Positions 29,931-37,869 of a stretch of 64,000 bases of DNA are shown here, one piece after another (position 1 is the stretch's first letter; the number at the start of each line of letters is the position of its first letter). Location: the NCBI GenBank assembly GCA_024404675.1, contig JAKSPO010000001.1, positions 310,001-374,000 of the forward strand, in the 5' to 3' direction. Under the pieces are notes generated by a model that was not told where the DNA came from, did not search any database, and was given only the letters and a program-made list of their open reading frames with translations. A program made the position numbers and the translations under genes. This stretch comes from Lachnospiraceae bacterium (lineage in GTDB: Bacteria > Bacillota > Clostridia > Lachnospirales > Lachnospiraceae).

Positions 29931-30252
29931 CCATTATACCTCCGTTTGTATTTAACAGGTTTAATATTTTATTCGCAATACCGTCATCGGTGATCGTAAT
30001 CGACGCACGCTGTTCGCAGCCGATTGCATGACCGAGTGACTCCTTGGTTCCGTAGGAAACAATCGGAACCTTATAATATGCACAGATATCCCGAAGGGAT
30101 TTCTGCGAATTGTTCGAGGCATCCATTGCAAGGATTACCAGTCTCGCCGCACCCTTTCTGACCGCTTCCTCGGAAAGGAAGCCGCCCGAAGCCGCTTTGC
30201 CGGCCTTTTTTGCAAGCGAGCACATATTCAAAACGCGATCAATCACGGGCAT
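29917..30252 (-). CDS. ylxQ: L7Ae-family ribosomal/K-turn-binding protein YlxQ
   Basis: This 111-residue L7Ae/L30e/S12e/Gadd45 family protein is expected to bind kink-turn RNA. Visible motifs are [18 protein letters not shown] at about 7-24 and [16 protein letters not shown] near 36, the family core. It overlaps ylxR by 14 nt upstream and infB by 14 nt downstream, so the three genes are translationally linked. Its cellular role is not firmly established. Confidence 0.9.
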   Translation of the reverse strand: MPVIDRVLNMCSLAKKAGKAASGGFLSEEAVRKGAARLVILAMDASNNSQKSLRDICAYYKVPIVSYGTKESLGHAIGCEQRASITITDDGIANKILNLLNTNGGIMDGKN

Positions 30253-30508
30253 TCATCTCGCTTTCTAACAGTGCGTAAATGTCACTTGAAAATGTGACGC
30301 TAAGGGAACGCTCGAGCGCATGTGACTTCATCGCCTTCTTCAGACATTCGGCGTTGTCGCAAAGATAAGCGCCGCGACCGTTCTTCTTACCGGTGCGATC
30401 GATTTCAATCGTATCCTCGGTCGTATGCAGAACACGAATCAGCTCCTTTTTGGGCTTCATCTCTCCGCAGCCGGTACATTTTCTTAACGGAATCTTTCTG
30501 GTAAGCAT
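30239..30508 (-). CDS. rnpM: YlxR/RnpM family RNA-binding protein
   Basis: This protein has 89 residues with the YlxR signature: RKCTGCGEMKPKKELIRV at about 9-26 and DRTGKKNGRGAYLC near 38-51. Recent work on the family describes it as an RNase P modulator (RnpM); older notes call it a nucleic-acid-binding protein. It begins after a GAAGGA site 1 bp past the nusA stop and overlaps ylxQ. Confidence 0.92.
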   Translation of the reverse strand: MLTRKIPLRKCTGCGEMKPKKELIRVLHTTEDTIEIDRTGKKNGRGAYLCDNAECLKKAMKSHALERSLSVTFSSDIYALLESEMNARD

Positions 30509-30509
30509 C

Positions 30510-31568
30510 TTACTGTCCTTCTACCTGAGACTCTCCCTTGATATCGATCTTGTATCCGGTAAGACGTGCAGCAAGACGTGCATTCTGTCCGCCGGTACCG
30601 ATGGCAAGGCAAAGCTGATGATCCGGAACTACGACCCTTGCACTGTGCTCCTCCTCGTTTACATCAACGTAAACGACCTTAGCCGGGGAAAGTGCATTCT
30701 TAATAAGCGTTTCGGGATTCTCACTCCAGCTGATAATATCAATCTTCTCACCGCGAAGCTCGTCAACAACTGCGTTAACACGAGAGCTATTGATACCTAC
30801 GCATGCACCGAGCGGATCAACGTTCGGGTTGTGGGAATATACAGCCATCTTCGTTCTCTGACCTGCCTCACGGCTGATGCTCTTAATCTCAACAGTACCG
30901 TCGGCAACCTCAGAAACCTCGCTCTCGAAAAGTCTCTTAACAAGATCGGGATGCGTACGGGATACGGTGATCTTCGGTCCCTTGGAGGTATCCTTAACCT
31001 CAAGCACATAAACCTTAACACGATCATTGATTGCAAAGTTCTCGCCGCGGATCTGCTCGGACTCAATCAGAACCGCATCCATCTTACCAAGGTTCAAGGT
31101 AACGGTCTTCTCGTTCATTCTCTGTACGATACCGGTAACAACCTCATGCTCCTTACCGGCATACTTATCATAAAGCTGCTTTCTCTCTTCCTCACGGATC
31201 TTCTGAACGATTGCCTGCTTTGCCTTACTTGCAACGATTCTGCCGAAGTTTCTCGGCATAACCTCGGTGTAAGCAATATCGCCAAGCTGAAGCTTCTTGC
31301 CGGGGAAACGAACGGCTGCTTCCTCGGGCGTAATCTGCATAGCCTCGTCCTCAACCTCTTCTACGACCTCATAACCGGAAAGAACCTTAACGTCTCCGTT
31401 TGCGGGGTCGATCTTAACCATAACATTATCGCTCTTCTTGTACTCATTCTTAACAGCCGCAACAAGCGCGGTTTCAATTGCCTCAAGAAGTACTGCCTTC
31501 GGGATGTCCTTCTCCTTTTCGATCGTCTCAAGTGCCTCAATCAGCATGTTTTTGTTTTCCTTTTCCAT
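30510..31568 (-). CDS. nusA: Transcription termination/antitermination protein NusA
   Basis: NusA binds RNA polymerase and modulates pausing, termination and antitermination. The N-terminal domain (NMLIEALETIEKEKDIPK) is followed by S1 (about 135-200) and two KH domains (GACVGINSSRVNAVVDELRGEKIDII near 235; AIGTGGQNARLAARLTGYKIDI near 320). The protein of about 352 residues lacks the C-terminal acidic repeats of E. coli NusA, as in other Firmicutes. The ATG at 31568 follows AAGGAGG, so the upstream extension of nine codons is not used. Confidence 0.97.
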   Translation of the reverse strand: MEKENKNMLIEALETIEKEKDIPKAVLLEAIETALVAAVKNEYKKSDNVMVKIDPANGDVKVLSGYEVVEEVEDEAMQITPEEAAVRFPGKKLQLGDIAYTEVMPRNFGRIVASKAKQAIVQKIREEERKQLYDKYAGKEHEVVTGIVQRMNEKTVTLNLGKMDAVLIESEQIRGENFAINDRVKVYVLEVKDTSKGPKITVSRTHPDLVKRLFESEVSEVADGTVEIKSISREAGQRTKMAVYSHNPNVDPLGACVGINSSRVNAVVDELRGEKIDIISWSENPETLIKNALSPAKVVYVDVNEEEHSARVVVPDHQLCLAIGTGGQNARLAARLTGYKIDIKGESQVEGQ

Positions 31569-31585
31569 GATATCCTCCTTGTGAT

Positions 31586-32053
31586 TTATTCCCAAATAAA
31601 CGCCTGACGAATCAGGGATATATTCTTCTTCTCGAGAACATATTCCGTTCCCTCATCCGAAACGGTAACCGTATCCTTGTCATACGAAACAAGCGTTGCG
31701 GTCATCTCCTTCTTTCTGTCAACGGGTTGATAGAGACGAAGCTCAATCAGCTTTCCGATATTGCGGTCGTAATCCTTGTCCTTTTTAAGCGGTCTTGTAA
31801 GTCCCGGAGAGCTTACCTCAAGAATGTATGCATCCGAAATAAAATCCGCCGCATCCAACAGATCACTTAACGCTCTGCTGACTTCCTCACAGTCATCGAT
31901 CGTGATACCACCCGGCTTATCAATGTAAGCTCTAAGATACCAGTCTCCTGCTTCCTTTACATATTCCACGTCCACCAGCTCAAACTGCTTCTCGCTTAAA
32001 ATCGGCTGAAGCAGCTGCTCGGTTTTGGCTTCATACTGTTCTCTTTGCGTCAT
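31586..32053 (-). CDS. rimP: Ribosome maturation factor RimP
   Basis: RimP assists 30S subunit assembly. The 155-residue product contains the family motifs ELVDVEYVKEAGDWYLRAYID at about 26-46 and EVSSPGLTRPLKKDKDY near 93. The ATG at 32051-32053 with AAAGGA 7 nt upstream is preferred over the longer frame. It is the first gene of the nusA-infB operon and is preceded by a strong promoter and a leader hairpin. Confidence 0.94.
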   Translation of the reverse strand: MTQREQYEAKTEQLLQPILSEKQFELVDVEYVKEAGDWYLRAYIDKPGGITIDDCEEVSRALSDLLDAADFISDAYILEVSSPGLTRPLKKDKDYDRNIGKLIELRLYQPVDRKKEMTATLVSYDKDTVTVSDEGTEYVLEKKNISLIRQAFIWE

Positions 32054-32079
32054 GCGTTTTCCTTTCTGAAACAAATGGA

Positions 32080-32108
32080 AAGGAGCTCCGATGTCCTCGG
32101 AACTCCTT
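32080..32108 (-). promoter_or_regulatory. Stable hairpin in the rimP-nusA-infB leader
   Basis: A 12-bp stem, AAGGAGTTCCGA with TCGGAGCTCCTT (one G-U), encloses a GGACA loop between the promoter and the rimP ribosome site. Only CCATTTG follows, so it is a weak terminator at best. It may instead be an attenuator target for NusA or a 5' stabiliser, which is inference. Confidence 0.6.
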
Positions 32109-32132
32109 CATAAACAACTTAGTAACAATATT

Positions 32133-32160
32133 ATTATAACAGCAATTCAGGAAAATGCAA
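32133..32160 (-). promoter_or_regulatory. Sigma-A promoter of the rimP-nusA-infB operon
   Basis: TTGCAT (32155-32160) lies 16 bp from an exact TATAAT (32133-32138) with an extended TGT. It gives a leader of about 75 nt containing the hairpin at 32080-32108. Confidence 0.75.
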
Positions 32161-32187
32161 CCCATTTTCTAAAAAAAGCGAAGAAAA

Positions 32188-32334
32188 TCAAGCATTCTCG
32201 GCCTGTGCCGCTGCTTCCTTCTTCTTATTCTGGTGCTTTCTAAGCGATACACCTGCGGCAACGCCGACACCTGCGCAACAAAGCAAGGCAAGATAAGTAA
32301 GTACACTCGTCAGCAATTCATATAAAAAATCCAT
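32188..32334 (-). CDS. 48-residue single-pass membrane peptide of unknown function
   Basis: This is a short frame in the gap between the last his gene and the rimP promoter. The ATG (32332-32334) is preceded by AGG 8-9 nt upstream, in AGGTAGAAGTG. The product begins MDFLYELLTSVLTYLALLCC, has one membrane segment (about residues 5-29, ending in small residues GVGVAAGVSL) and a short basic-acidic tail with RKHQNKKK. A ribosome site, a hydrophobic-then-charged profile and a stop just before the next promoter support a real gene. I do not recognise a functional family. Similar tiny membrane proteins are common beside biosynthetic operons in Lachnospiraceae. Confidence 0.6.
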   Translation of the reverse strand: MDFLYELLTSVLTYLALLCCAGVGVAAGVSLRKHQNKKKEAAAQAENA

Positions 32335-32377
32335 CACTTCTACCTCTTATGATTGATATTCGTTCTATGACAGTTTA

Positions 32378-33655
32378 TCACGATTTTCTGCGATTCGCAA
32401 GTTCCTTTACGATATCCTCCCAATCAATGCCTCTCTCGGCCATAAGAACCATAAGATGATACAGATAATCCGCAATCTCATACTTAAGCTCTTCGTTATC
32501 GGGATTCTTCGCTGCAATCAGAATCTCCGCGGATTCCTCACCGCATTTTTTAAGAATCTTGTCAATGCCCTTATCGAACAGATAATTCGTATACGAGCCT
32601 TCCTTCGGATTCTGCTTCCGATCGGCAATCAATGCATAATCCTCCGTAAGAACGGTGAGCGGATTATATGCATTGTAATCCTTTTTGCAAAGCACGCGAT
32701 AGAAACAGGAACGATTGCCGGTATGGCAGGCAGCACCAAGCTGATGTACCTTTGCAAGAATCGTATCATTATCGCAATCGATGCGAAGCTCCTTTACAAA
32801 CTGATAATGTCCGGAGGTGTCACCCTTAATCCAGATTTCGTTACGACTTCTCGAATAATAGGTCATTCTTCCGGTCGTTACGGTAAGCTTGTAAGCCTCC
32901 TCGTTCATATAAGCAACCATCAGAACCTCGTCGGTCTTATAGTCCTGTACCACAACAGGAATCAGTCCATCGGAAAGCAGCTTGAATTCCGAAAAATCAA
33001 TCGCACTGTCAAGGCATTTTGTGTCGATACCGAACTCCCGAAGGGAATGCTTTACCTTCATAATATTCTTGCCGACATAGTAATTCGTGCATATGCCGGA
33101 AACATTCTCAAGGGAAAGTAACGACTCGATATCATTTCTCGTAAGGCTGTCACGAATCATCACGGGAAGCGGGGACTCAGCAATCAGCGTCTTCACGCGT
33201 TCAATCGTAACATGCTTAAAAACAAGCTTAAAAATACCGATTTCCTTAAGCTCCTGCAGAAGGGAGGGCTCTGCGCATTCGTAATCATTCGTCTCCGGAT
33301 CGGTATTGAACTCAACAAGGATACGCTCTCTTCCAAACCGCTCCACAGCCTTCACAAGCTCTTCCTTCGGAAGCTTTGCGGAATACTTCACAACAACCGC
33401 ATCAGCACCCGTATAAAGTGCCTTCTTCACATCCTCAAAGCGCTTTACGACACAACCGATATAGACAGGAAGGTCAACCTCCTTAAGAAGCTTTCTTGTA
33501 TCCTCCAAAAAGCTCTGCTGCGCCTGCTCGGACGGGTCGAAGTTATAGATATAAAGGCCGTCCGCACCGTTCTGCTCGTAGCTCATGGCCTTCTCGGATA
33601 CATTTGCCGTAAATTCGGTCTCTGCATTGATATAAGCGAATATACTCTTCTTCAT
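32378..33655 (-). CDS. hisIE: HisA/HisF-like barrel fused to HisI-HisE
   Basis: The C-terminal half is the normal bifunctional HisIE. The phosphoribosyl-AMP cyclohydrolase at about 215-330 has zinc ligands in [24 protein letters not shown]. The phosphoribosyl-ATP pyrophosphatase at about 335-425 has [16 protein letters not shown]. These are histidine steps 2 and 3. The N-terminal 205 residues look like a divergent HisA/HisF (beta/alpha)8 barrel ([39 protein letters not shown]) but lack the N-terminal DGR..G motif and the catalytic Asp pair, so it is probably not a working isomerase or cyclase. It starts 2 bp after the hisB stop. Confidence 0.88.
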   Translation of the reverse strand: MKKSIFAYINAETEFTANVSEKAMSYEQNGADGLYIYNFDPSEQAQQSFLEDTRKLLKEVDLPVYIGCVVKRFEDVKKALYTGADAVVVKYSAKLPKEELVKAVERFGRERILVEFNTDPETNDYECAEPSLLQELKEIGIFKLVFKHVTIERVKTLIAESPLPVMIRDSLTRNDIESLLSLENVSGICTNYYVGKNIMKVKHSLREFGIDTKCLDSAIDFSEFKLLSDGLIPVVVQDYKTDEVLMVAYMNEEAYKLTVTTGRMTYYSRSRNEIWIKGDTSGHYQFVKELRIDCDNDTILAKVHQLGAACHTGNRSCFYRVLCKKDYNAYNPLTVLTEDYALIADRKQNPKEGSYTNYLFDKGIDKILKKCGEESAEILIAAKNPDNEELKYEIADYLYHLMVLMAERGIDWEDIVKELANRRKS

Positions 33656-33657
33656 AA

Positions 33658-34245
33658 TCAGATGGTTCCCTTCGTGGAAAGAACGCCGTTCACACGCGCA
33701 TCATAGCCGGTTGCCATATCAAGTGCCTTACCGAAGGCCTTAAACATCGCCTCAAGAATATGATGATTGTTATCTCCGGAAAGCATACGAATATGCAGAT
33801 TCATTCCTGCGGAATAGGAAATCGCATAGAAGAACTCCTTCGCAAGCTCTACATCCATCTCGCCGAGACGATCGACCGTCGTATTGACATCGTAACAGAA
33901 ATACGGTCTTCCGGAAAGATCCAATGCACAAAGCATCAGCGTTTCGTCCATCGGAAGGATGAAGCTTCCGTAGCGACGGATGCCGGCCTTATCCGAAAGT
34001 GCCTCCTTGATGGCCTGTCCAAGAACGATACCGACGTCCTCAACGGTATGATGCGAATCCACATACAGATCGCCCTCGGCCTTAATGGTAAGGTCGAAAA
34101 AGCCGTGCTTCGCAAAGCCCGAAAGCATATGGTCGAAAAAACCGATGCCGGTATGGATATCATAGCTGCCCGTTCCGTCAAGGTTCAGGGTACAGCTGAT
34201 TCTGGTCTCTTTCGTTTCACGATTAACAGTTGCAATACGACTCAT
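33658..34245 (-). CDS. hisB: Imidazoleglycerol-phosphate dehydratase HisB
   Basis: HisB dehydrates imidazoleglycerol phosphate (histidine step 6). At 195 residues it is the monofunctional form without a phosphatase domain. The metal-binding motifs are [15 protein letters not shown] near 37, [14 protein letters not shown] near 64 and [15 protein letters not shown] near 160. GAGGAGG precedes the ATG. It lies 11 bp after hisD in the same operon. Confidence 0.97.
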   Translation of the reverse strand: MSRIATVNRETKETRISCTLNLDGTGSYDIHTGIGFFDHMLSGFAKHGFFDLTIKAEGDLYVDSHHTVEDVGIVLGQAIKEALSDKAGIRRYGSFILPMDETLMLCALDLSGRPYFCYDVNTTVDRLGEMDVELAKEFFYAISYSAGMNLHIRMLSGDNNHHILEAMFKAFGKALDMATGYDARVNGVLSTKGTI

Positions 34246-34256
34246 GGAAACCTCCT

Positions 34257-35549
34257 CTATTCTTCCTCAAAACGCACAGCAATGGAATTGGCATGTGCAG
34301 TGAGGCCCTCTGCCTCGGCAAAGGTAACAATTTCTTTGTAAACAGGTGCGAGTGCCTCTCTCGAATAAGAGATTACGCTGCTCTTCTTGATGAAGTCATC
34401 CACATTGAGCGGGGAGAAGAATCTCGCCGTTCCGTTGGTCGGAAGAATGTGGTCGGGGCCTGCGAAATAATCGCCAAGCGGCTCACTTGAATATTCTCCA
34501 AGGAAGATTGCGCCTGCATTTTTAATATAGCTCATCGTATCAAACGGGTTCTTCGTCAGAATCTCGAGGTGCTCGGAAGCAATATCGTTTGCGGTAGCAA
34601 TCGCCTGCTCCATATTCTCGGCTACGAAGATACAGCCGTAATTCTCGATTGATTTTTCGATGATTGCCTTACGGGATAATTTCTCGGTAAATGCTGCGAC
34701 CTCATCGGAAACCTTCTTCGCAAGCTCACGGTCGGTCGTAACCAGAATTGCGGAAGCAAGCTCGTCATGCTCGGCCTGGCTCAGAAGGTCTGCAGCGATA
34801 TATCTGGGGTTGGCTGTCTCATCGGCAAGCACCAGAATCTCACTCGGTCCTGCGATGGAATCGATACCGACATTACCGTATACTGCCTTCTTTGCAAGCG
34901 CAACGAAAATATTACCGGGTCCTACAATCTTATCGACCTTCGGAATGCTTTCCGTTCCGTAAGCAAGTGCGGCAATCGCCTGTGCACCGCCAACCTTTAA
35001 GATGCGGTCAACACCGGACTCAACGGCAGCCACTACACTGGCGGCATTCAACTCACCGCTACGCTGCGGCGGTGTAACCATAATAATCTCCGGAACACCT
35101 GCAACCTTCGCAGGGATAACATTCATCAATACGCTGGAGGAAAGCACAGCCTTACCGCCCGGTACATACACACCGACCTTTGCAATCGGGGTGATGCGCT
35201 GTCCGAGGAAGATTCCGTCCTTTGTATCGAACCAGCTCGTTCTCTTCTGCATCATGTGATAATCACGAATATTGACGATGGCATCACGGATAACCTTTAA
35301 AAGCTCCGGATCAATCGTCTCATAGGCACGCTTGATTTCCTCAGGCGTTACCTCAATGGAGGAGCTGTCAATCTCTACGCCGTCAAAGCGCTTTGTAAAA
35401 TCAAACACAGCCTCATCGCCGCGCTCACGCACAGCCTTAATGATCTCTGCTACCTTTTCCTCCTGCTCCTTAAAGGAATTCGTGCTTCTTTTTGCAAGCG
35501 TATCCTGGAGCTCCTTCTTGGTAGCCTCGGTCAACTCAACTATTTTCAT
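34257..35549 (-). CDS. hisD: Histidinol dehydrogenase HisD
   Basis: HisD oxidises histidinol to histidine in two NAD-dependent steps. At 430 residues it is of normal length. It contains the family signature region around VDKIVGPGNIFVALAKKAVYG near 205, IDSIAGPSEILVLADE near 228, and the zinc and catalytic region SQAEHDELASAI near 258. AAAGGA precedes the ATG. It lies between the hisZG fusion and hisB. Confidence 0.97.
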   Translation of the reverse strand: MKIVELTEATKKELQDTLAKRSTNSFKEQEEKVAEIIKAVRERGDEAVFDFTKRFDGVEIDSSSIEVTPEEIKRAYETIDPELLKVIRDAIVNIRDYHMMQKRTSWFDTKDGIFLGQRITPIAKVGVYVPGGKAVLSSSVLMNVIPAKVAGVPEIIMVTPPQRSGELNAASVVAAVESGVDRILKVGGAQAIAALAYGTESIPKVDKIVGPGNIFVALAKKAVYGNVGIDSIAGPSEILVLADETANPRYIAADLLSQAEHDELASAILVTTDRELAKKVSDEVAAFTEKLSRKAIIEKSIENYGCIFVAENMEQAIATANDIASEHLEILTKNPFDTMSYIKNAGAIFLGEYSSEPLGDYFAGPDHILPTNGTARFFSPLNVDDFIKKSSVISYSREALAPVYKEIVTFAEAEGLTAHANSIAVRFEEE

Positions 35550-35562
35550 ATCTTATCCTTTC

Positions 35563-37215
35563 TCAGGCATTCAATACCTTACGAATATCTTCAATCAGCT
35601 TACGAATACGCTCTGCCTCCATCTTCATGCTGACCTGATTGACAACCATTCTTGCGGAAAGCGGAACGATCTCTTCTAAGACATCAAGTCCGTTCTCGCG
35701 AAGCGTGGAACCGGTCTCCACAATATCAACAATCACCTCGGAAAGTCCTACAATCGGCGCAAGCTCAATCGAACCGTTCAGCTTAATGATCTCTACAGCC
35801 TGATTCTTCTCATTCAAAAAATAATCCTTGGCAATCGCAGGATACTTCGTTGCAACACGAATAATCTTACCGCTTCCGAGAAGCGCCTTAGCCTCCTTAG
35901 GACCTGCAACACACATACGGCAACGGCCCATATTGAAATCGATCACCTCGTAAAGCTTACGTCCCTCCTCGAGAATCGTATCCTTACCAACGATACCGAT
36001 ATCCGCAGCGCCGTATTCCACGTAGGTCGGAACATCGTTCGCCTTCGCAAGGAAGAAACGCATCTTCTGCTCCTTGTTCGTAAAGATGAGCTTCCGGGTA
36101 TTCTTATCCTTCATCTCCTCACAGGAATAGCCTGCTGCGGTAAGAATCTCCATTGCCTTATCGGCAAGTCTACCCTTCGCAAGTGCAACCGTAATATACT
36201 CCTGGTGCTTATCCTTATTCATCACCTTATCGATGCCCTGACGCTCGATGGCATTCATCAGTGCATCTACCGTTATCGACATACCGATTGCGGGTGCGGA
36301 CATGCCGAACTGCTCACAAAGCTTATCATAACGGCCGCCGGAGGCAATCGGCTCACCGGAACCGTAGGTTACCACGCGGAAGATAATTCCTGTATAATAA
36401 CGATACTTACTGAGCATACCAAAGTCAAAGGATACATAGCGGTCATAGCCATCCTTTTTAAGAAGCGCATACAGCTCGCTCAAGCGATCAAGCGCACGAA
36501 GCGAACGCTCGTTGGTCGTAAGGCTTCTGATTTCATCGATCTTGTCAAAGCTTCCGAACAGGCTGGGAATAAGAAGCAACAGCTCCTTCGTCTCGTTACT
36601 GATCGACTGCTTCGAGAGAAGCTCGGAAGCGCCGTACAGGTTCTTCGTCTTCATCAGAACACGAAGTGCCTCCTTGTCCTCCTCAGTAAGATTGCAGTCT
36701 TCCATAATTCCCTTGAAGAAATCGGCATTACCGATCTCAATCTGAAACTCCGAAATACCGGAAGCAAGAATACACTCGATGGTAAGCGCAATCATCGAAG
36801 CATCTGCCTCGACTGTTGCATCGTTCATCAGCTCGGCACCAAGCTGCGTCGTTTCTTTCAGTCGTCCCTGGAAGCTCTCGTTATTGATATACGTATTGCC
36901 ACAATAGCAAAGCTTAATCGGCTCACTGTCACCGCGGAAATTCTTCGCAACAAAACGTGCGATGGACGGCGTCATGTCCGGTCTTAAGACAAGGGTATTG
37001 CCTTCTCTGTCAAAGAACTTATACATATCCTTCGACGGAACAGTTCCGCGTTCCTTGCTGAATATATCAAAATACTCAAAAGAAGGCGTCTGAATATCAA
37101 TATATCCGTGTCGATGCATACACGAAGTCAGCTTATCCTGAAGCATAAGCTTCTGTCTGCAGTCACTGCCGTACACATCACGAACACCTTCCGGAGTATG
37201 TAACAATTCATTCAT
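35563..37215 (-). CDS. hisZG: HisZ-HisG fusion: ATP phosphoribosyltransferase regulatory and catalytic subunits
   Basis: This is a single open frame of about 550 residues with no internal stop. Residues 1-325 are HisZ, the catalytically inactive class II histidyl-tRNA synthetase paralogue (LHTPEGVRDVYG at the N-terminus; RPDMTPSIARFVAK near 78; the GGRYDKLCEQFG motif near 310). Residues 340-550 are the short-form HisG catalytic subunit (ITVALAKGRLADKAMEIL; GAADIGIVGKDTI; the PRPP-binding VDIVETGSTLRENGL near 500). HisG catalyses the first, feedback-inhibited step. In most Firmicutes HisZ and HisG are separate. The ATG at 37213-37215 has AAAGGA about 11 nt upstream and is preferred over the earlier one. 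Confidence 0.93.
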   Translation of the reverse strand: MNELLHTPEGVRDVYGSDCRQKLMLQDKLTSCMHRHGYIDIQTPSFEYFDIFSKERGTVPSKDMYKFFDREGNTLVLRPDMTPSIARFVAKNFRGDSEPIKLCYCGNTYINNESFQGRLKETTQLGAELMNDATVEADASMIALTIECILASGISEFQIEIGNADFFKGIMEDCNLTEEDKEALRVLMKTKNLYGASELLSKQSISNETKELLLLIPSLFGSFDKIDEIRSLTTNERSLRALDRLSELYALLKKDGYDRYVSFDFGMLSKYRYYTGIIFRVVTYGSGEPIASGGRYDKLCEQFGMSAPAIGMSITVDALMNAIERQGIDKVMNKDKHQEYITVALAKGRLADKAMEILTAAGYSCEEMKDKNTRKLIFTNKEQKMRFFLAKANDVPTYVEYGAADIGIVGKDTILEEGRKLYEVIDFNMGRCRMCVAGPKEAKALLGSGKIIRVATKYPAIAKDYFLNEKNQAVEIIKLNGSIELAPIVGLSEVIVDIVETGSTLRENGLDVLEEIVPLSARMVVNQVSMKMEAERIRKLIEDIRKVLNA

Positions 37216-37241
37216 AAAAAAATCCATCCTTTATTATTCTA

Positions 37242-37292
37242 ATTCGCATGACACTTTAGCGTGGTAGAGTGTTAATTTGGTAACATACGAAT
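37242..37292 (-). promoter_or_regulatory. Structured leader of the his operon
   Basis: The predicted transcript begins with ATTCGTATG (37284-37292), which pairs over 9 bp (one G-U) with CATGCGAAT (37242-37250). The stem encloses a second stem, ACACT/AGTGT (37268-37272 with 37251-37255), with an 11-nt bulge on one side. No His-codon leader peptide and no T-box core are visible. Its function is unknown. Confidence 0.5.
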
Positions 37293-37298
37293 GTCAAC

Positions 37299-37327
37299 AT
37301 TATAATGACTAACCATTTATCTGTCAA
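37299..37327 (-). promoter_or_regulatory. Consensus sigma-A promoter of the his operon
   Basis: A perfect TTGACA (37322-37327) lies 17 bp from a perfect TATAAT (37299-37304). The recU stop codon (37324-37326) lies inside the -35 hexamer. This is the best promoter match in the window and predicts transcription from about 37292. Confidence 0.88.
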
Positions 37328-37869
37328 GACTCAATTTCTTCTCTTCTTTCGAGGTCATCGTTCACATATTCAAGATAATTGATGAACAGATTATCACCCT
37401 TCGGATGAAAATTCTCCTCCTTCAGTTCCTCAAAGCGAATACTTTTCCGACCGCCCTTCTCCTGCCGCTCATAAAAGAAGCGAAGCTCCTCGCAATTCAT
37501 ATAATAGATCAGATCACGGGAGGTATACAGGATAAGAAGAAATGCAACGCCTCCCTGCGCTTCAAAGTCCTCCATAAAGCGAACCTGATGTGCATGCACA
37601 TTCTGTAACGGAAACGTGTCAACGGCACATTCCTTACAGTCAAAGCAGATCGGAACCCCTTGCGCAACCCCGACATAGTCTACCGTACTGACCTGGTCGA
37701 AATAAGCAAGCGTAATATGCTTGGTCTCTTTATCAATCTCAATCGGCGTAATCGGGGTGGGAATCTTCTGCACCAGTGCGATTCCGTTGTCCCGATAATA
37801 CTCATTCGTTTCGTTGATCTGTTCCTCGAACAGGGAGCCTCTTAGTCCCCGGGATTTCCAAGACGGCAT
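37324..37869 (-). CDS. recU: Holliday junction resolvase RecU
   Basis: RecU is the Firmicute Holliday junction resolvase. The product of about 181 residues has the nuclease motifs PSWKSRGLRGSLFEEQIN at the start, VDYVGVAQGVPICFDCKE (Asp...Glu-X-Lys-type metal site) near 63-80 and VAFLLILYTS near 110. The ATG at 37867-37869 is chosen because the protein then begins close to the conserved N-terminus. It overlaps the rluA-like gene by 68 bp, a long overlap for genuine neighbours, but both frames are clearly coding by homology. Confidence 0.92.
   Translation of the reverse strand: MPSWKSRGLRGSLFEEQINETNEYYRDNGIALVQKIPTPITPIEIDKETKHITLAYFDQVSTVDYVGVAQGVPICFDCKECAVDTFPLQNVHAHQVRFMEDFEAQGGVAFLLILYTSRDLIYYMNCEELRFFYERQEKGGRKSIRFEELKEENFHPKGDNLFINYLEYVNDDLERREEIES

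Noticed and set aside
28212-29993. 593-codon plus-strand open frame antisense to infB
   Set aside because: Antisense of IF-2 including its repeat tract; the Leu/Ser-rich translation mirrors the repeats and shows no family.
30510-32053. T-box or other known riboswitch before rimP
   Set aside because: Only a single hairpin is seen. No T-box core or other aptamer consensus could be found.
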